NCBI GenBank assembly: GCA_017522515.1 | Contig: JAFWZH010000250.1 | Location: 165,795-229,794, forward strand | Reading direction: 5' to 3' | Length of the DNA stretch: 64,000 bases | Source: Clostridia bacterium | Lineage (GTDB): Bacteria; Bacillota_A; Clostridia; UBA1212; UBA1255 | Shown: in pieces, positions 26,181 to 35,800 of the stretch | How positions within the stretch are numbered: position 1 is the first letter of the stretch | How the letters are laid out: the number at the start of each line of letters is the position of its first letter | The notes under the pieces: model-generated | What the model was told of the DNA's origin: nothing | What the model saw: only the letters and a program-made list of their open reading frames with translations | Databases searched by the model: none | Position numbers and translations under genes: made by a program

Positions 26181-27488
26181 ATGGCACAAAACTACTATCA
26201 GAAAGAAATCGAAACCTTGCCGATTGAAGAAATGAAAAAACTTCAGTCCGAAAAACTCGTCAAACAAGTTAAGCATGTTTATGAGAACGTACCTTATTAC
26301 CGTAACCTTATGGATGAGAAAGGCGTGAAACCGGAGGATATTCATAGCATTGATGACCTCCACAAACTTCCATTCCTCACCAAAGCAGATCTGCGCGATG
26401 CATATCCTTACGGATTGCTTGCCAAACCTTTGGAGGATTGTGTCCGCATTCAGTCTACATCCGGTACAACAGGCCGTCGCGTCGTTGCGTTCTATACACA
26501 GAAAGATATAGACTTGTGGGAAGATTGCTGTGCACGTGCAATTGTTGCTGCAGGTGGCACAAAGAAGGATGTTTGTCAGGTTGCATACGGTTATGGTCTA
26601 TTTACCGGCGGTCCCGGTCTTAACGGTGGCTCTCATAAGGTCGGTTGTTTAACTCTTCCGATGTCTTCCGGCAACACCGAGAGACAAATTCAGTTTATGA
26701 TGGACCTGAATGCCTCTATCATTTGCTGTACTCCTTCCTATGCTGCATATATCGGCGAGACTTTGAAGGAACAAGGTTATACCCCCGATCAGATTCCTCT
26801 TAAGGCAGGTATTTTCGGTGCAGAGCCTTGGACTGAAGAAATGCGTCATGGAATAGAAGAAGTTCTCGGCATCAAGGCATACGATATTTACGGTCTTACC
26901 GAAACTACCGGCCCCGGTGTGTCCTTCGAGTGTGAAGAACAAACCGGTATGCACATAAACGAAGACCATTTCTACGCAGAGATTATTGATCCCGATACCG
27001 GAGAAGTTCTTCCCGAAGGTTCCAAGGGTGAACTTGTATTTACATCGCTTGACAAAGAAGCGTTCCCACTACTCCGTTATCGTACCCGTGACATCTGCGT
27101 TCTTTCCCGTAAAAAGTGCTCTTGCGGAAGAACACTTATCAAAATGGCAAAACCCATGGGCAGAACAGACGATATGCTTATCATTCGTGGTGTAAACGTA
27201 TTTCCGAGCCAGATTGAGACAGTCCTTTTGAACGAGGGTTATCAGCCTAACTACCAAATCGTTGTTGATCGTGTCAAGAACACTGATACCTTCGAGATCA
27301 ATGTAGAAATGACTCCCGAGAAGTTCACCGATAAAGTGACCGATATTATTGCGATGGAAAAGGCCCTCGCCAATGCGATAAAGGCTATGTTGGGAATCAA
27401 TCCCGCCGTTCATCTTGTTGCACCCAAGACCATCGCAAGAAGCGAAGGCAAGGCTGTTCGTGTAATTGATAAGAGAAAACTCATATAA
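26181..27488 (+). CDS. Phenylacetate-CoA ligase (PaaK family)
   Basis: 435 residues from the ATG at 26181, preceded by AGAAAGGG; an earlier in-frame start at 26109 lies within the T-box terminator tail. The enzyme activates an aryl acid, most likely phenylacetate, to its CoA ester with ATP. Motifs are STSGTTGRR near residue 92, YGLTETTGPG near 238, RYRTRD, and the C-terminal GRTDDMLIIRGVNVFPSQIE. A CSCGR cysteine cluster is typical of anaerobic PaaK forms. The T-box specifier for Phe and the ACT protein behind it point to phenylalanine-linked metabolism. Because T-boxes respond to starvation, a role in remaking phenylpyruvate from phenylacetate is inferred rather than catabolism. Confidence 0.93.
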   Translation: MAQNYYQKEIETLPIEEMKKLQSEKLVKQVKHVYENVPYYRNLMDEKGVKPEDIHSIDDLHKLPFLTKADLRDAYPYGLLAKPLEDCVRIQSTSGTTGRRVVAFYTQKDIDLWEDCCARAIVAAGGTKKDVCQVAYGYGLFTGGPGLNGGSHKVGCLTLPMSSGNTERQIQFMMDLNASIICCTPSYAAYIGETLKEQGYTPDQIPLKAGIFGAEPWTEEMRHGIEEVLGIKAYDIYGLTETTGPGVSFECEEQTGMHINEDHFYAEIIDPDTGEVLPEGSKGELVFTSLDKEAFPLLRYRTRDICVLSRKKCSCGRTLIKMAKPMGRTDDMLIIRGVNVFPSQIETVLLNEGYQPNYQIVVDRVKNTDTFEINVEMTPEKFTDKVTDIIAMEKALANAIKAMLGINPAVHLVAPKTIARSEGKAVRVIDKRKLI

Positions 27489-27509
27489 TAACAGAAGGGA
27501 GATAAACAA

Positions 27510-27941
27510 ATGGCTATTAAACAATTAACAGTATTCGTTGAAAATAAACAAGGAACAGTCGTGTCTATCACAGATACGCTTTCTAAACACAACATTAACC
27601 TCAGAGCACTTTCTATTGCTGAGACACAGGATTTTGGTATTCTTCGTCTGATTGTGAATGATGAAGCTACAGCAGAAAAAATTTTGAAAGAGGAAGGATA
27701 TCTTATTAAAATTACCGATGTTGTCGGTGTAAAAATCGGCGATGAACCCGGAAAACTCTCCGAAGCTCTCAAAGTGCTTGATGTGAACAAAATCAATATA
27801 GAATACCTCTATGCTTTTATGGCTCGTACCGAGAAACACGCTTACGTGGTTATCCGTGTTGAGAACAATATTGCAGCAGAAACTGTTCTTGCAAATGCCG
27901 GTTTTAAGATTGTAACCGAAGCGGATGTAAATAAACTTTAA
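27510..27941 (+). CDS. Double ACT-domain protein
   Basis: 143 residues made of two ACT domains (about 3-65 and 72-140). The first reads VFVENKQGTVVSITDTLSKHNINLRAL; the second has VVGVKIGDEPGKLSEALKVL. ACT domains bind amino acids and act as allosteric sensors. Stand-alone pairs like this are regularly found next to PaaK-type ligases in anaerobes. It begins 21 bases after the ligase stop with AGAAGGGAG, so it is in the same T-box transcript and probably senses an aromatic amino acid to tune the ligase. Confidence 0.9.
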   Translation: MAIKQLTVFVENKQGTVVSITDTLSKHNINLRALSIAETQDFGILRLIVNDEATAEKILKEEGYLIKITDVVGVKIGDEPGKLSEALKVLDVNKINIEYLYAFMARTEKHAYVVIRVENNIAAETVLANAGFKIVTEADVNKL

Positions 27942-28014
27942 TGTTATTTGCAATGAAGTAATGGGATTCATAAATATCAAACTCATAATGGTAGATATAT
28001 AAGGATGGTGTATC

Positions 28015-28446
28015 ATGTTTTTTGATGAACTGCAAGTAGGAATGACGGTAGATACCGAACCTGCTGTTATTGAAAAAGATAAAATGATGGCTTTTGCCCA
28101 TGATTATGATAATATACCGCTTCACACCGACGAGGAGTATGCCAAGAAAACTCCTTTTGGAAAATTGATTGCTCCCGGTGTAATGTCTTTTATGTCTGTA
28201 TGGGCAAAGTATCTTGAGGTAGATTTCTTCGGCGATGCACTTCTCGCAGGAAAATCTACCAAGATAGAGTGGCTGAAACCCGTGTTTGCGGATGATGTGT
28301 TGTCCGGAAAAGCAACTATTACAAACCTTATGAGAAGAAATGCAAAAAACGGACTGGTCGAGGTTACAATAGAAGCATACAATCAAAATGGAGAACTTGT
28401 TCTGACGAATGTTACCGAGGCTATCGTAAAGTGCAGAATTCCGTAA
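28015..28446 (+). CDS. MaoC-like hot-dog dehydratase/hydratase domain protein
   Basis: 143 residues forming one hot-dog fold. The (R)-hydratase motif appears as AHDYDNIPLHTDEEYAKKTPFG, with the catalytic Asp and His in DNIPLH, followed by LIAPGVMSF. It acts on acyl-CoA thioesters as a hydratase or dehydratase, or it may act as a thioesterase. Located 73 bases after the ACT gene with AAGGATGG before the ATG. Its place in a CoA-ligase operon suggests it handles the acyl-CoA product, but the exact reaction cannot be read from sequence. Confidence 0.85.
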   Translation: MFFDELQVGMTVDTEPAVIEKDKMMAFAHDYDNIPLHTDEEYAKKTPFGKLIAPGVMSFMSVWAKYLEVDFFGDALLAGKSTKIEWLKPVFADDVLSGKATITNLMRRNAKNGLVEVTIEAYNQNGELVLTNVTEAIVKCRIP

Positions 28447-28478
28447 TCAGACGGCATCGCAAATAGAGGTGATATACT

Positions 28479-29915
28479 TTGAAGAAAACTTACGTAACGT
28501 CAATGCCCGATGATATCGGTGCTTTTCTGAAAGCGAGTAAGTGTTTTTCAGCTTTGGGTGTTAACATTACTCGTGTAAGTTACAATAAAGCAGTTGACTC
28601 TCATACATTGTTCATTGACGCAGAAGGCACAGAAGAACAGTTAAGAAAAGCAGATATTGAGCTTGAGAAGATCGGCTATCTGCAAGGCAGTGCAACCAAA
28701 ACAAGTATTGTGTTGATTGAATTCTGCCTTGAGGATGTCCCCGGTAGTGTAACCAACGTATTGACTTTAATCAGCGATTTTAATTTCAACATCTCCTACA
28801 TCAGTTCCCAGGAAAACGGTACAGATTATCAGTACTTCAAGATGGGGCTGTATGTTGAGGACGTTGATAAAATATCAGAGTTTCTTACTGAAGCAGAAAA
28901 GCTATGTAAGGTTCGTGTGATTAATTACAACAGTTCGGAAAAAGTCTACGACAACAGCATTTTCTACAACACCTACGTTATGGGACTTTCCCAAACGATG
29001 GGACTTTCTGAGGAAATCAGCCGTGAGCTTTTGGTACACGTCAACCTTGCAATGCAAACGCTGGATGAGCAAGGTCTTTCCCCATACAGAACATTTGACA
29101 GCATCAGTAAGTTTGCAGAGTTGCTCGGTGCATCCAAAGGGAAAGCCTTTATGCCAAGAGTCAGTACGCATAAGATATCTGATAACACCGAGTTTATACT
29201 GATTGAGCCACCCTGTGGAAGTAATACACTCATTATAAAGAGCAATGATAAGGTTCTGTTTGTGGATAGTGGATATGCCTGCTATAGTGACGAGATGCTT
29301 GAAACGATACGCAAGGTTATTCCGAACTTTGATGCGATTAAGAAAACCATCCTTGTAACCCACGCGGATGTTGACCATTGCGGCTTGCTACCCCTGTTCG
29401 ATGAAATCATTGCAAGTCCTAAGACGGCGCTTTGCTTGAAGAACGAATATCTTGGGAATGACGGTTTTAGAGAAAAGAATCCTCTCCATAAGCCGTATAT
29501 CAACATCTGCAAGATTCTAACCTCCTATAAGGCTACCAATCCCGAAAAGATCAAGGTGTTGGGAAATAACATTGAGAACTTGAAGGAGCCTCTGACGCAA
29601 ATTGGATTCTTTGATTTTGAAGAACTGCATTTTGAGGTATACGAGGGAAAAGGCGGTCATCTGCCCGGTGAAATAGTTTTGATAGATTATGCCAAGCATA
29701 TTGCTATCACAGGTGACATATATATCAATGTACACGGATTGACTCCCGAACAAGCTGAGTACAACCAATATGCCCCAATCTTAATGACTTCCGTTGATAC
29801 CGATCCAAAACTCTGCTCGGAGGAGAGAAAGGCAATCATCGGTCGTCTGGGCGTTGGTCAGTGGAAAATCTTTGGTGCACATGGATTTAAGAAGGACTAT
29901 TCTGTAAATTCGTGA
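28479..29915 (+). CDS. ACT-domain protein fused to a metallo-beta-lactamase-fold hydrolase
   Basis: 478 residues starting at TTG (AGAGGTGAT upstream). Residues 1-150 contain two ACT-like units (MPDDIGAFLKASKCFSALGVNITRV and LEDVPGSVTNVLTLISDFNFNISYI in pattern). A helical spacer (about 155-225) and an MBL-fold domain follow. Its metal motif is THADVDHCG, a HxDxDH variant of HxHxDH with Asp at the second position. Later candidate ligands lie in GGHLPGE and AITGDIYIN. I infer an amino-acid-gated hydrolase, perhaps on a thioester. Last gene before the AT hairpin and the second T-box. Confidence 0.85.
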   Translation: MKKTYVTSMPDDIGAFLKASKCFSALGVNITRVSYNKAVDSHTLFIDAEGTEEQLRKADIELEKIGYLQGSATKTSIVLIEFCLEDVPGSVTNVLTLISDFNFNISYISSQENGTDYQYFKMGLYVEDVDKISEFLTEAEKLCKVRVINYNSSEKVYDNSIFYNTYVMGLSQTMGLSEEISRELLVHVNLAMQTLDEQGLSPYRTFDSISKFAELLGASKGKAFMPRVSTHKISDNTEFILIEPPCGSNTLIIKSNDKVLFVDSGYACYSDEMLETIRKVIPNFDAIKKTILVTHADVDHCGLLPLFDEIIASPKTALCLKNEYLGNDGFREKNPLHKPYINICKILTSYKATNPEKIKVLGNNIENLKEPLTQIGFFDFEELHFEVYEGKGGHLPGEIVLIDYAKHIAITGDIYINVHGLTPEQAEYNQYAPILMTSVDTDPKLCSEERKAIIGRLGVGQWKIFGAHGFKKDYSVNS

Positions 29916-29918
29916 GTT

Positions 29919-29946
29919 GAATTATTAAAAATTTTTTTTAATAATT
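29919..29946 (+). terminator. AT-only hairpin after the ACT-MBL gene
   Basis: An inverted repeat GAATTATTAAAAA/TTTTTAATAATTC with almost no loop and an internal T-run. It may act as a weak terminator between the two T-box transcripts. Confidence 0.4.
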
Positions 29947-29958
29947 CTAAAAAAGATA

Positions 29959-29987
29959 TTGACAAGTGCACTTTTGCGTGCTAAAAT
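29959..29987 (+). promoter_or_regulatory. Promoter of the second T-box transcript
   Basis: Consensus TTGACA, 17-base spacer, TAAAAT. Transcript start near 29994. Confidence 0.75.
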
Positions 29988-29993
29988 GCGTGT

Positions 29994-30284
29994 CAAATTT
30001 GAATATCGCAAAAAACGACTATGACGAAGACGGTCGGGATTTGAAACTTTACAGAGAGTTGTCGGGTGGTGTGAGACAACAGTGAATTTTTCCAATGACT
30101 TATCACTTCTGAGTCGGAGGATCGAAAGGCGAAAGCCGAGTAGGCTCCTTCCGTAATGCTGCGTAAAGGCAAAGGGCTTGTTAGAGCTCGGAAAGTGGCG
30201 GAGAATAACATTTCCGCAATTTGAGTGGTACCGCGGGTTATATAACTCGTCTCAAAGGTTTTCTTTTGAGGCGAGTTTTTTTGT
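29994..30284 (+). promoter_or_regulatory. T-box riboswitch, probably Ile or Leu specifier
   Basis: The T-box core GAGTGGTACCGCGGG lies at 30223-30237, followed by a terminator (AACTCGTCTCAAA paired with TTTGAGGCGAGTT and a T-run, 30244-30283). Stem I has the AGAGAG bulge and the TTGTC/GACAA distal helix. The specifier loop is atypical, lacking a clear AGTA/GAA pair. Read with the geometry of the first T-box, AUC (30102-30104, Ile) precedes the purine and the stem; UUA (30100-30102, Leu) is the alternative. GAC (Asp) is unlikely because the bulge UGGU calls for A73 whereas tRNA-Asp has G73. Confidence 0.85.
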
Positions 30285-30341
30285 TTTATTCAAATTTGTA
30301 ACCATTAGACAAAAAAGTCAAAAATGAAAGGAGACACAAAA

Positions 30342-32645
30342 ATGGATTACAGTTTGAAAGAGGTAGCAGGTAGAATCAAAGACCTGCGCGAAGCAAAAGG
30401 ATATACACAGGAAGAGCTTGCCAAGCTTACCGGTGTGTCAGTTGAGGAATATCGCATGTTGGAACAAGGTGGCACGGATTTCAGTTTTACGTTTATTTAC
30501 AAATGTGCCAAGGCTTGCAACGTTGAAGTTGTTGACCTACTTGAAGGAAGAAGCTCAACACTCACCTCCTTTGCCATCACAAGAAAAGGCGAAGGTCTAA
30601 AAATCTTAAAACAGCACGGCGTTGAGTACAACAACCTTGCCCCCAAGTTCAAAGAAAAGCTTGCCGAGCCATTCCTTGTTAAATTCCCCTATCTCGCCGA
30701 CGAACAGGATGCACCTATGAAGCTCAGCTCCCACAACGGTCAGGAATTTGATGTTATAGTTAAGGGTTCCCTCAAAGTACAGGTAGGTAGCCATGTGGAC
30801 GTTCTCCACGAAGGCGATTCCATCTTCTATAACAGTTTGATTCCTCACGGCATGATCGCAGTGAGCGAAGGCGGCTGTGAGTTCCACGCCGTGGTTCTCA
30901 ATCCACAAGATGGTCTTGTTAGCGAAGAATATCCGGAAATTGCGTATAATGCTCCTAAGGCTGTCGAGAAAAACGATACTGCAGCAACAGTTGCTGATAA
31001 CTTCATTGAATCCTTCTACGATGAAAACGGAGTATTCAGTGGTATTAAGTTCAAGAATGACGATAAGTTCAACTTTGCGTTTGATTGTGTTGATGCTATC
31101 GCAGCGAAGAATCCTGACAAGCTCGCTATGATGTGGGTAGCCAATGACAAGACCGACAGAAAATTTACCTTCAGCGATATGAAGAAGTATTCTGCAAAGA
31201 CTGCAAACTACTTTGAATCTCTTGGCATCAAAAAGGGTGATACCGTCATGCTTGTCCTCAAGCGTCACTATCAATTCTGGTTCTGTATGTTGGCTCTTCA
31301 CAAAATCGGTGCTATCGCTATCCCCGCAACAAATCAACTTGTAGAACATGATTTTGATTATAGATATAAGGCAGCAAGAGTTAAGGCTATTGTTTGCACT
31401 GCCGACGGTGATGTATCTGTCGAGGCTGAAAAGGCCGCAGCAAATTACCCCGGTATGGTAAAGATTTTGGTCGGCGGAGAAAAAGAAGGTTGGCGTAACT
31501 TCAACGTTGAAATGGAACGCTTCAGTACACATTATGACCGCACCGAGAACTCTCCTTGCGGTGACGAACCGATGCTGATGCTCTTTACATCCGGCACAAC
31601 CGGTTATCCACGTATCGCAACCCATTCTTACAAATATGCGTTAGGCCATTATCCTACTGCAAAGCATTGGCATAATGTAAATCCCAATGGACTTCACTTT
31701 ACAATCTCCGACACCGGTTGGGGTAAAGCTCTTTGGGGCAAACTCTACGGTCAATGGCTCTGCGAAGCAGCACAATTCACATATGACTTCGACAGATTTC
31801 ATTCAGAAGACATCCTTCCGATGTTCGCAAAATATCATATCACTACCTTCTGCGCTCCTCCTACTATGTACAGATTCTTTATCAAAGAAGATCTGTCCAA
31901 GTATGATCTTTCTTCCATCGAATACGCAACAACAGCAGGTGAAGCACTAAACCCGGAAGTATTCAATCAATTTAAGAAAGCAACCGGTCTTACTATCATG
32001 GAAGGTTTCGGACAAACCGAAACAACCCTTTCTATCGCAAACTTCGTAGGCTCTACTCCCAAGATTGGTTCTATGGGTAAACCAAGTCCTCTTTACGACG
32101 TTGTGGTTCTTGATCCCGACGGTAACGAATGCAAGACAGGTGACACCGGCGAAATCTGCATCCGCGTAAAAGACGGCAAAGCTCCTTGTGGACTCTTCAT
32201 TGGATATTATTTAGATGACGAAAAGACCAACGAGGTTTGGCACGACGGTTTCTATCATACCGGAGACCAAGCTACGATGGACGAAGACGGATACCTTTGG
32301 TATGTCGGACGTATCGATGATGTTATCAAATCATCCGGTTACCGCATCGGACCCTTCGAAATCGAAAGCGTTATCATGGAGCTTCCCTACGTTCTCGAAT
32401 GTGCAATCACTCCTGTTCCCGATGAAGTACGCGGTCAGATAGTAAAGGCAACCGTTGTTCTCGTCAAGGGCAAGGACGGTTCTGATGAGCTCAAGAGAGA
32501 AATCCAGGAGTATGTTAAAACACATACTGCTCCCTATAAGTATCCGAGAATTGTGGAATTCGTAAGCGAGCTTCCCAAGACCATAAGTGGCAAGGTAAGA
32601 CGTGTGGAAATTCGCAAAAACGATATGGCAAAATTGCAAAAATAA
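30342..32645 (+). CDS. HTH-cupin-acyl-CoA synthetase fusion protein
   Basis: 767 residues from the ATG at 30342, seven bases after AAAGGAGA; the in-frame ATG at 30324 lacks a site. Three parts are visible. Residues 1-60 are an XRE helix-turn-helix (AKLTGVSVEEYRMLEQGG). Residues about 80-185 are a cupin (HNGQEFDVIVKGSLKVQVG, LHEGDSIFYNSLIPHGM). The rest is an AMP-forming CoA synthetase with LFTSGTTGYPR, EGFGQTETT, YHTGDQATMDEDGYLWYVGR and the catalytic lysine in PKTISGKVRR. It could activate a branched-chain or aryl acid and at the same time bind DNA. Such fusions occur in gut Firmicutes; the substrate is inferred only from the T-box. Confidence 0.9.
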   Translation: MDYSLKEVAGRIKDLREAKGYTQEELAKLTGVSVEEYRMLEQGGTDFSFTFIYKCAKACNVEVVDLLEGRSSTLTSFAITRKGEGLKILKQHGVEYNNLAPKFKEKLAEPFLVKFPYLADEQDAPMKLSSHNGQEFDVIVKGSLKVQVGSHVDVLHEGDSIFYNSLIPHGMIAVSEGGCEFHAVVLNPQDGLVSEEYPEIAYNAPKAVEKNDTAATVADNFIESFYDENGVFSGIKFKNDDKFNFAFDCVDAIAAKNPDKLAMMWVANDKTDRKFTFSDMKKYSAKTANYFESLGIKKGDTVMLVLKRHYQFWFCMLALHKIGAIAIPATNQLVEHDFDYRYKAARVKAIVCTADGDVSVEAEKAAANYPGMVKILVGGEKEGWRNFNVEMERFSTHYDRTENSPCGDEPMLMLFTSGTTGYPRIATHSYKYALGHYPTAKHWHNVNPNGLHFTISDTGWGKALWGKLYGQWLCEAAQFTYDFDRFHSEDILPMFAKYHITTFCAPPTMYRFFIKEDLSKYDLSSIEYATTAGEALNPEVFNQFKKATGLTIMEGFGQTETTLSIANFVGSTPKIGSMGKPSPLYDVVVLDPDGNECKTGDTGEICIRVKDGKAPCGLFIGYYLDDEKTNEVWHDGFYHTGDQATMDEDGYLWYVGRIDDVIKSSGYRIGPFEIESVIMELPYVLECAITPVPDEVRGQIVKATVVLVKGKDGSDELKREIQEYVKTHTAPYKYPRIVEFVSELPKTISGKVRRVEIRKNDMAKLQK

Positions 32646-32663
32646 AATTTTGGAAATAGTATA

Positions 32664-32704
32664 AAAAAAGGAATCGAGACACAAAAACTCGGTTCCTTTT
32701 TTTG
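32664..32704 (+). terminator. Rho-independent terminator
   Basis: AAAAAGGAATCGAG pairs with CTCGGTTCCTTTTT around a 9-base loop. It ends the synthetase transcript. Confidence 0.85.
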
Positions 32705-32790
32705 TGCTTAATTCGCAAAAACATTTGCGATACAATATATGAGATGTTTTCAAGTATCCAATTGCATATTACTCTTCGATATCTTATTAG

Positions 32791-32826
32791 TTTACATTAA
32801 CTTAAAAATGTGATATTTTATCACAT
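32791..32826 (+). promoter_or_regulatory. Promoter with palindrome for the DUF4011 helicase gene
   Basis: TTTACA, 17-base spacer, TATTTT. A perfect palindrome ATGTGATA-TTT-TATCACAT (32808-32826) covers the -10 region, suggesting repression. The gene starts about 48 bases further on. Confidence 0.5.
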
Positions 32827-32874
32827 GTATATGCGTATGCATAATCGAATGCTATTCGGGAGGGAAAACATTTT

Positions 32875-35800
32875 ATGCGTAATAAAATTTCATTAAATAT
32901 TTCCGTTGTTGATGTGGTAAATTATGCCTTGCAGCAAAACAAAATCCCATTTATTCAATCGTTTAAAATTCAAAACGATGCTGATGTGACATATGAAAAT
33001 GCAGAAATAAAAATCGCTTCTTCTCCGGAAATCATACTTCCCTTCACAAAGCACATAGATTATATTCCTGCGAACAGTTCCCTTTCGGTTAAGGATATCT
33101 CTCCTTTGCTTAATACGGAATACCTCGGCAACCTTACAGAGCGTGTTGTCGGCGTGCTTACTGTGAGCATTACTGCAGATAATGAAGAACTATATTCCGA
33201 ACAAAGACATATTACTGCTTTAGCCTTTGATCAATGGCAAGGTTCAGAATACTTTCCTGACCTTATCGGAGCATATATAACTCCAAATCATCCCGAAATC
33301 ACAAAAATAAAAGTTCGTGCATCACAACTGTTGGAAAAGTGGACAGGTTCACCATCTTTTACCGCGTATCAAACGCAAGACCCAAACAGAGTGCTAACTC
33401 AAGCAGCAGCTTTTTACGGCGCTGTACAAGAGCAGAATTTAGTGTATTCCGTATCACCTGCAGGGTTACACGAAGTAGGCCAGCGCGTGAGACTTTGTGA
33501 GGATGTTATGCAACAAAAAATGTGTAATTGTCTTGAATCAACGCTCTTATTTGCGGCCTGTTTAGAATCGGCAGGACTTAACCCTCTTCTCATAATGGAA
33601 AAAGGCCATATTTTCCCGGGAGTTTGGCTAGAAGACAAAACCTTTCCGGAAACCGTTCAATATGATGTTTCAGCCGTTACGAAGAGATTAGCAAAAGGCA
33701 TAAATGAAATAGCAGTATTCGAGAGTACATTATCCCTTGCAGGCAAGAGCACCACAGATTTTGACATAGCAAAAGAGCAAGCAGAGAAAAGACTTATTTC
33801 GTCTGCAGAATTCGAATACGCAGTAGATGTAAAAAAAGCTCGTCTTTGCGGAATATCGCCTCTGCCCCAACGTATTGCAACCGACACCGGTTGGCATGTT
33901 GAAAGACCGAATCTTTGTGAATCAGAAATAACGTCCGCACCTGAGAAAATAAAAAAACAAGAAATCATACAAGAGGACTCTGCTCAAACAAAAGCACAAA
34001 CCTCCTCGAAGAAATTGCAGTGGGAGCGCAAGCTGCTTGATTTGGGCTTAAGAAATGCACTCATTAATATGCGTCTTTCCAAAACTACCGTACCCATACT
34101 TACATCATCACTGGACGAATTGGAAAATGCTCTTTTTGACGGCGGCGATTTTTCTATACAGCCCAGACCTGAAAACTGGCACATACCGCAGAGCGATATA
34201 AGTTTTGAAAATATTCACGACTTAGGTAATTCCGGCGAATTGATAAAAACAGAATTTAAAAGCAATCGTCTGCGTTCTTCTCTTAGCGAAACGGAGCTTC
34301 CTAAAGCAATAAAGGAATTATACAGAGCGTCACGCACCGCCTTAGAAGAAAATGGTGCCAATACACTTTATCTTGTTTTAGGTATTTTGCGTTGGTTCGA
34401 AACATCAAAAAGCACAAAAGCAAGATACGCTCCGCTAATGATGATTCCTATCGAGATGATTCGTAAAGGTGCCGGTCAAGGATACATCATACGACTCAGA
34501 GACGATGAACCTCATGTAAATATTACAATGTTAGAGAAATTAAAGCAGGATTTTGGCATAGATGTAAAGGGTCTCGATCCTCTTCCGATGGACGAACACG
34601 GAATAGACGTCAGAAAAGTTCTTACGATATTACGAAATGCCGTGATGGAGCAATCCGGTTGGGATGTATTAGAGTCGGCATATTTGGGTATATATTCTTT
34701 TTCTCAATTCGTAATGTGGAACGATATAAAAAATCGCTCTGAGGATTTAGAAAAAAACAAAATCGTAAAAAGTCTTATAGATGGTAAGCTTTCTTGGTCT
34801 GCAACCGATATGGAAATAGGCGAACGTGTTTCAGAAAACAATGTATTCCTACCCTTGCCGGCTGATGCTTCGCAGTTATTTGCCATAGAAGCAGCCGTGA
34901 GCGGAGAAAGCTTCGTTCTCCACGGACCTCCCGGAACAGGCAAATCACAGACGATTACAGCTTTAATTGCCAATGCTCTTGCGCAAGGAAAAACTGTTCT
35001 TTTTGTGGCTGAAAAAATGGCTGCTCTGCAGGTTGTGCGCAAAAGGCTTTCCGCAATAGGAATAGGTCCTTTTTGTTTGGAGCTTCACTCTAACAAATCT
35101 AAAAAGAAGGATGTTTTAGAGCAATTAAGAATCGTTTCGGAAATCACAAAGCATGTAACATCTGAGGATTTTCAGGTAAAGGCAGAAAAAATTACTGACA
35201 CTCGTAAAGAGCTGGATGAATATTCCTCCTATTTGCACAAAGAGCAAAAATGCGGCAAAACGCTTTATGAACTTATAAATGAATATGAAACTGTGAAAAG
35301 CGCGCCTGATTCCGTCAAATTTTCCTCAGATTTTATATTATCTGTTACAGCGGAAGATATAGACACCCACAGCACTGTTTTAGAAAGGCTTGTGGCTGCT
35401 GCTAAGGTGATAGGACACCCTTGTGAAAATCCTCTGAAGGATATTGGACTTACACAATATTCTCGACAGCTTAAAACAACCTTTACTGAGAAAATAACTG
35501 CATACAAAAAGGCACTTATGGATTTTCACGCTTGCTGTGAAGATTTATGTAAAGTTACAAATATTATTCTTCCTGAGACGTATTCCAAAACGGAATGCGT
35601 GGCAAAAACTATATGGGAGCTTACAAAATGGTTTGATTTACCCCGCAGTTGGGCTGTTTCAACAAATATAAAAAGACTCTTATGTGATACGAGAGAAACT
35701 GCCAAGCTGTACATACAAATTAATGATATGAAACAACAGCTTTTGGCAAACTGGACTGAGGATATTTTCCTGCAGGATGGCAAGGCTCTTTTGTGTGAAT

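Noticed and set aside
30097..30099. GAC (Asp) as specifier of the second T-box
   Set aside because: The T-box bulge UGGU pairs with A73, while tRNA-Asp carries G73.
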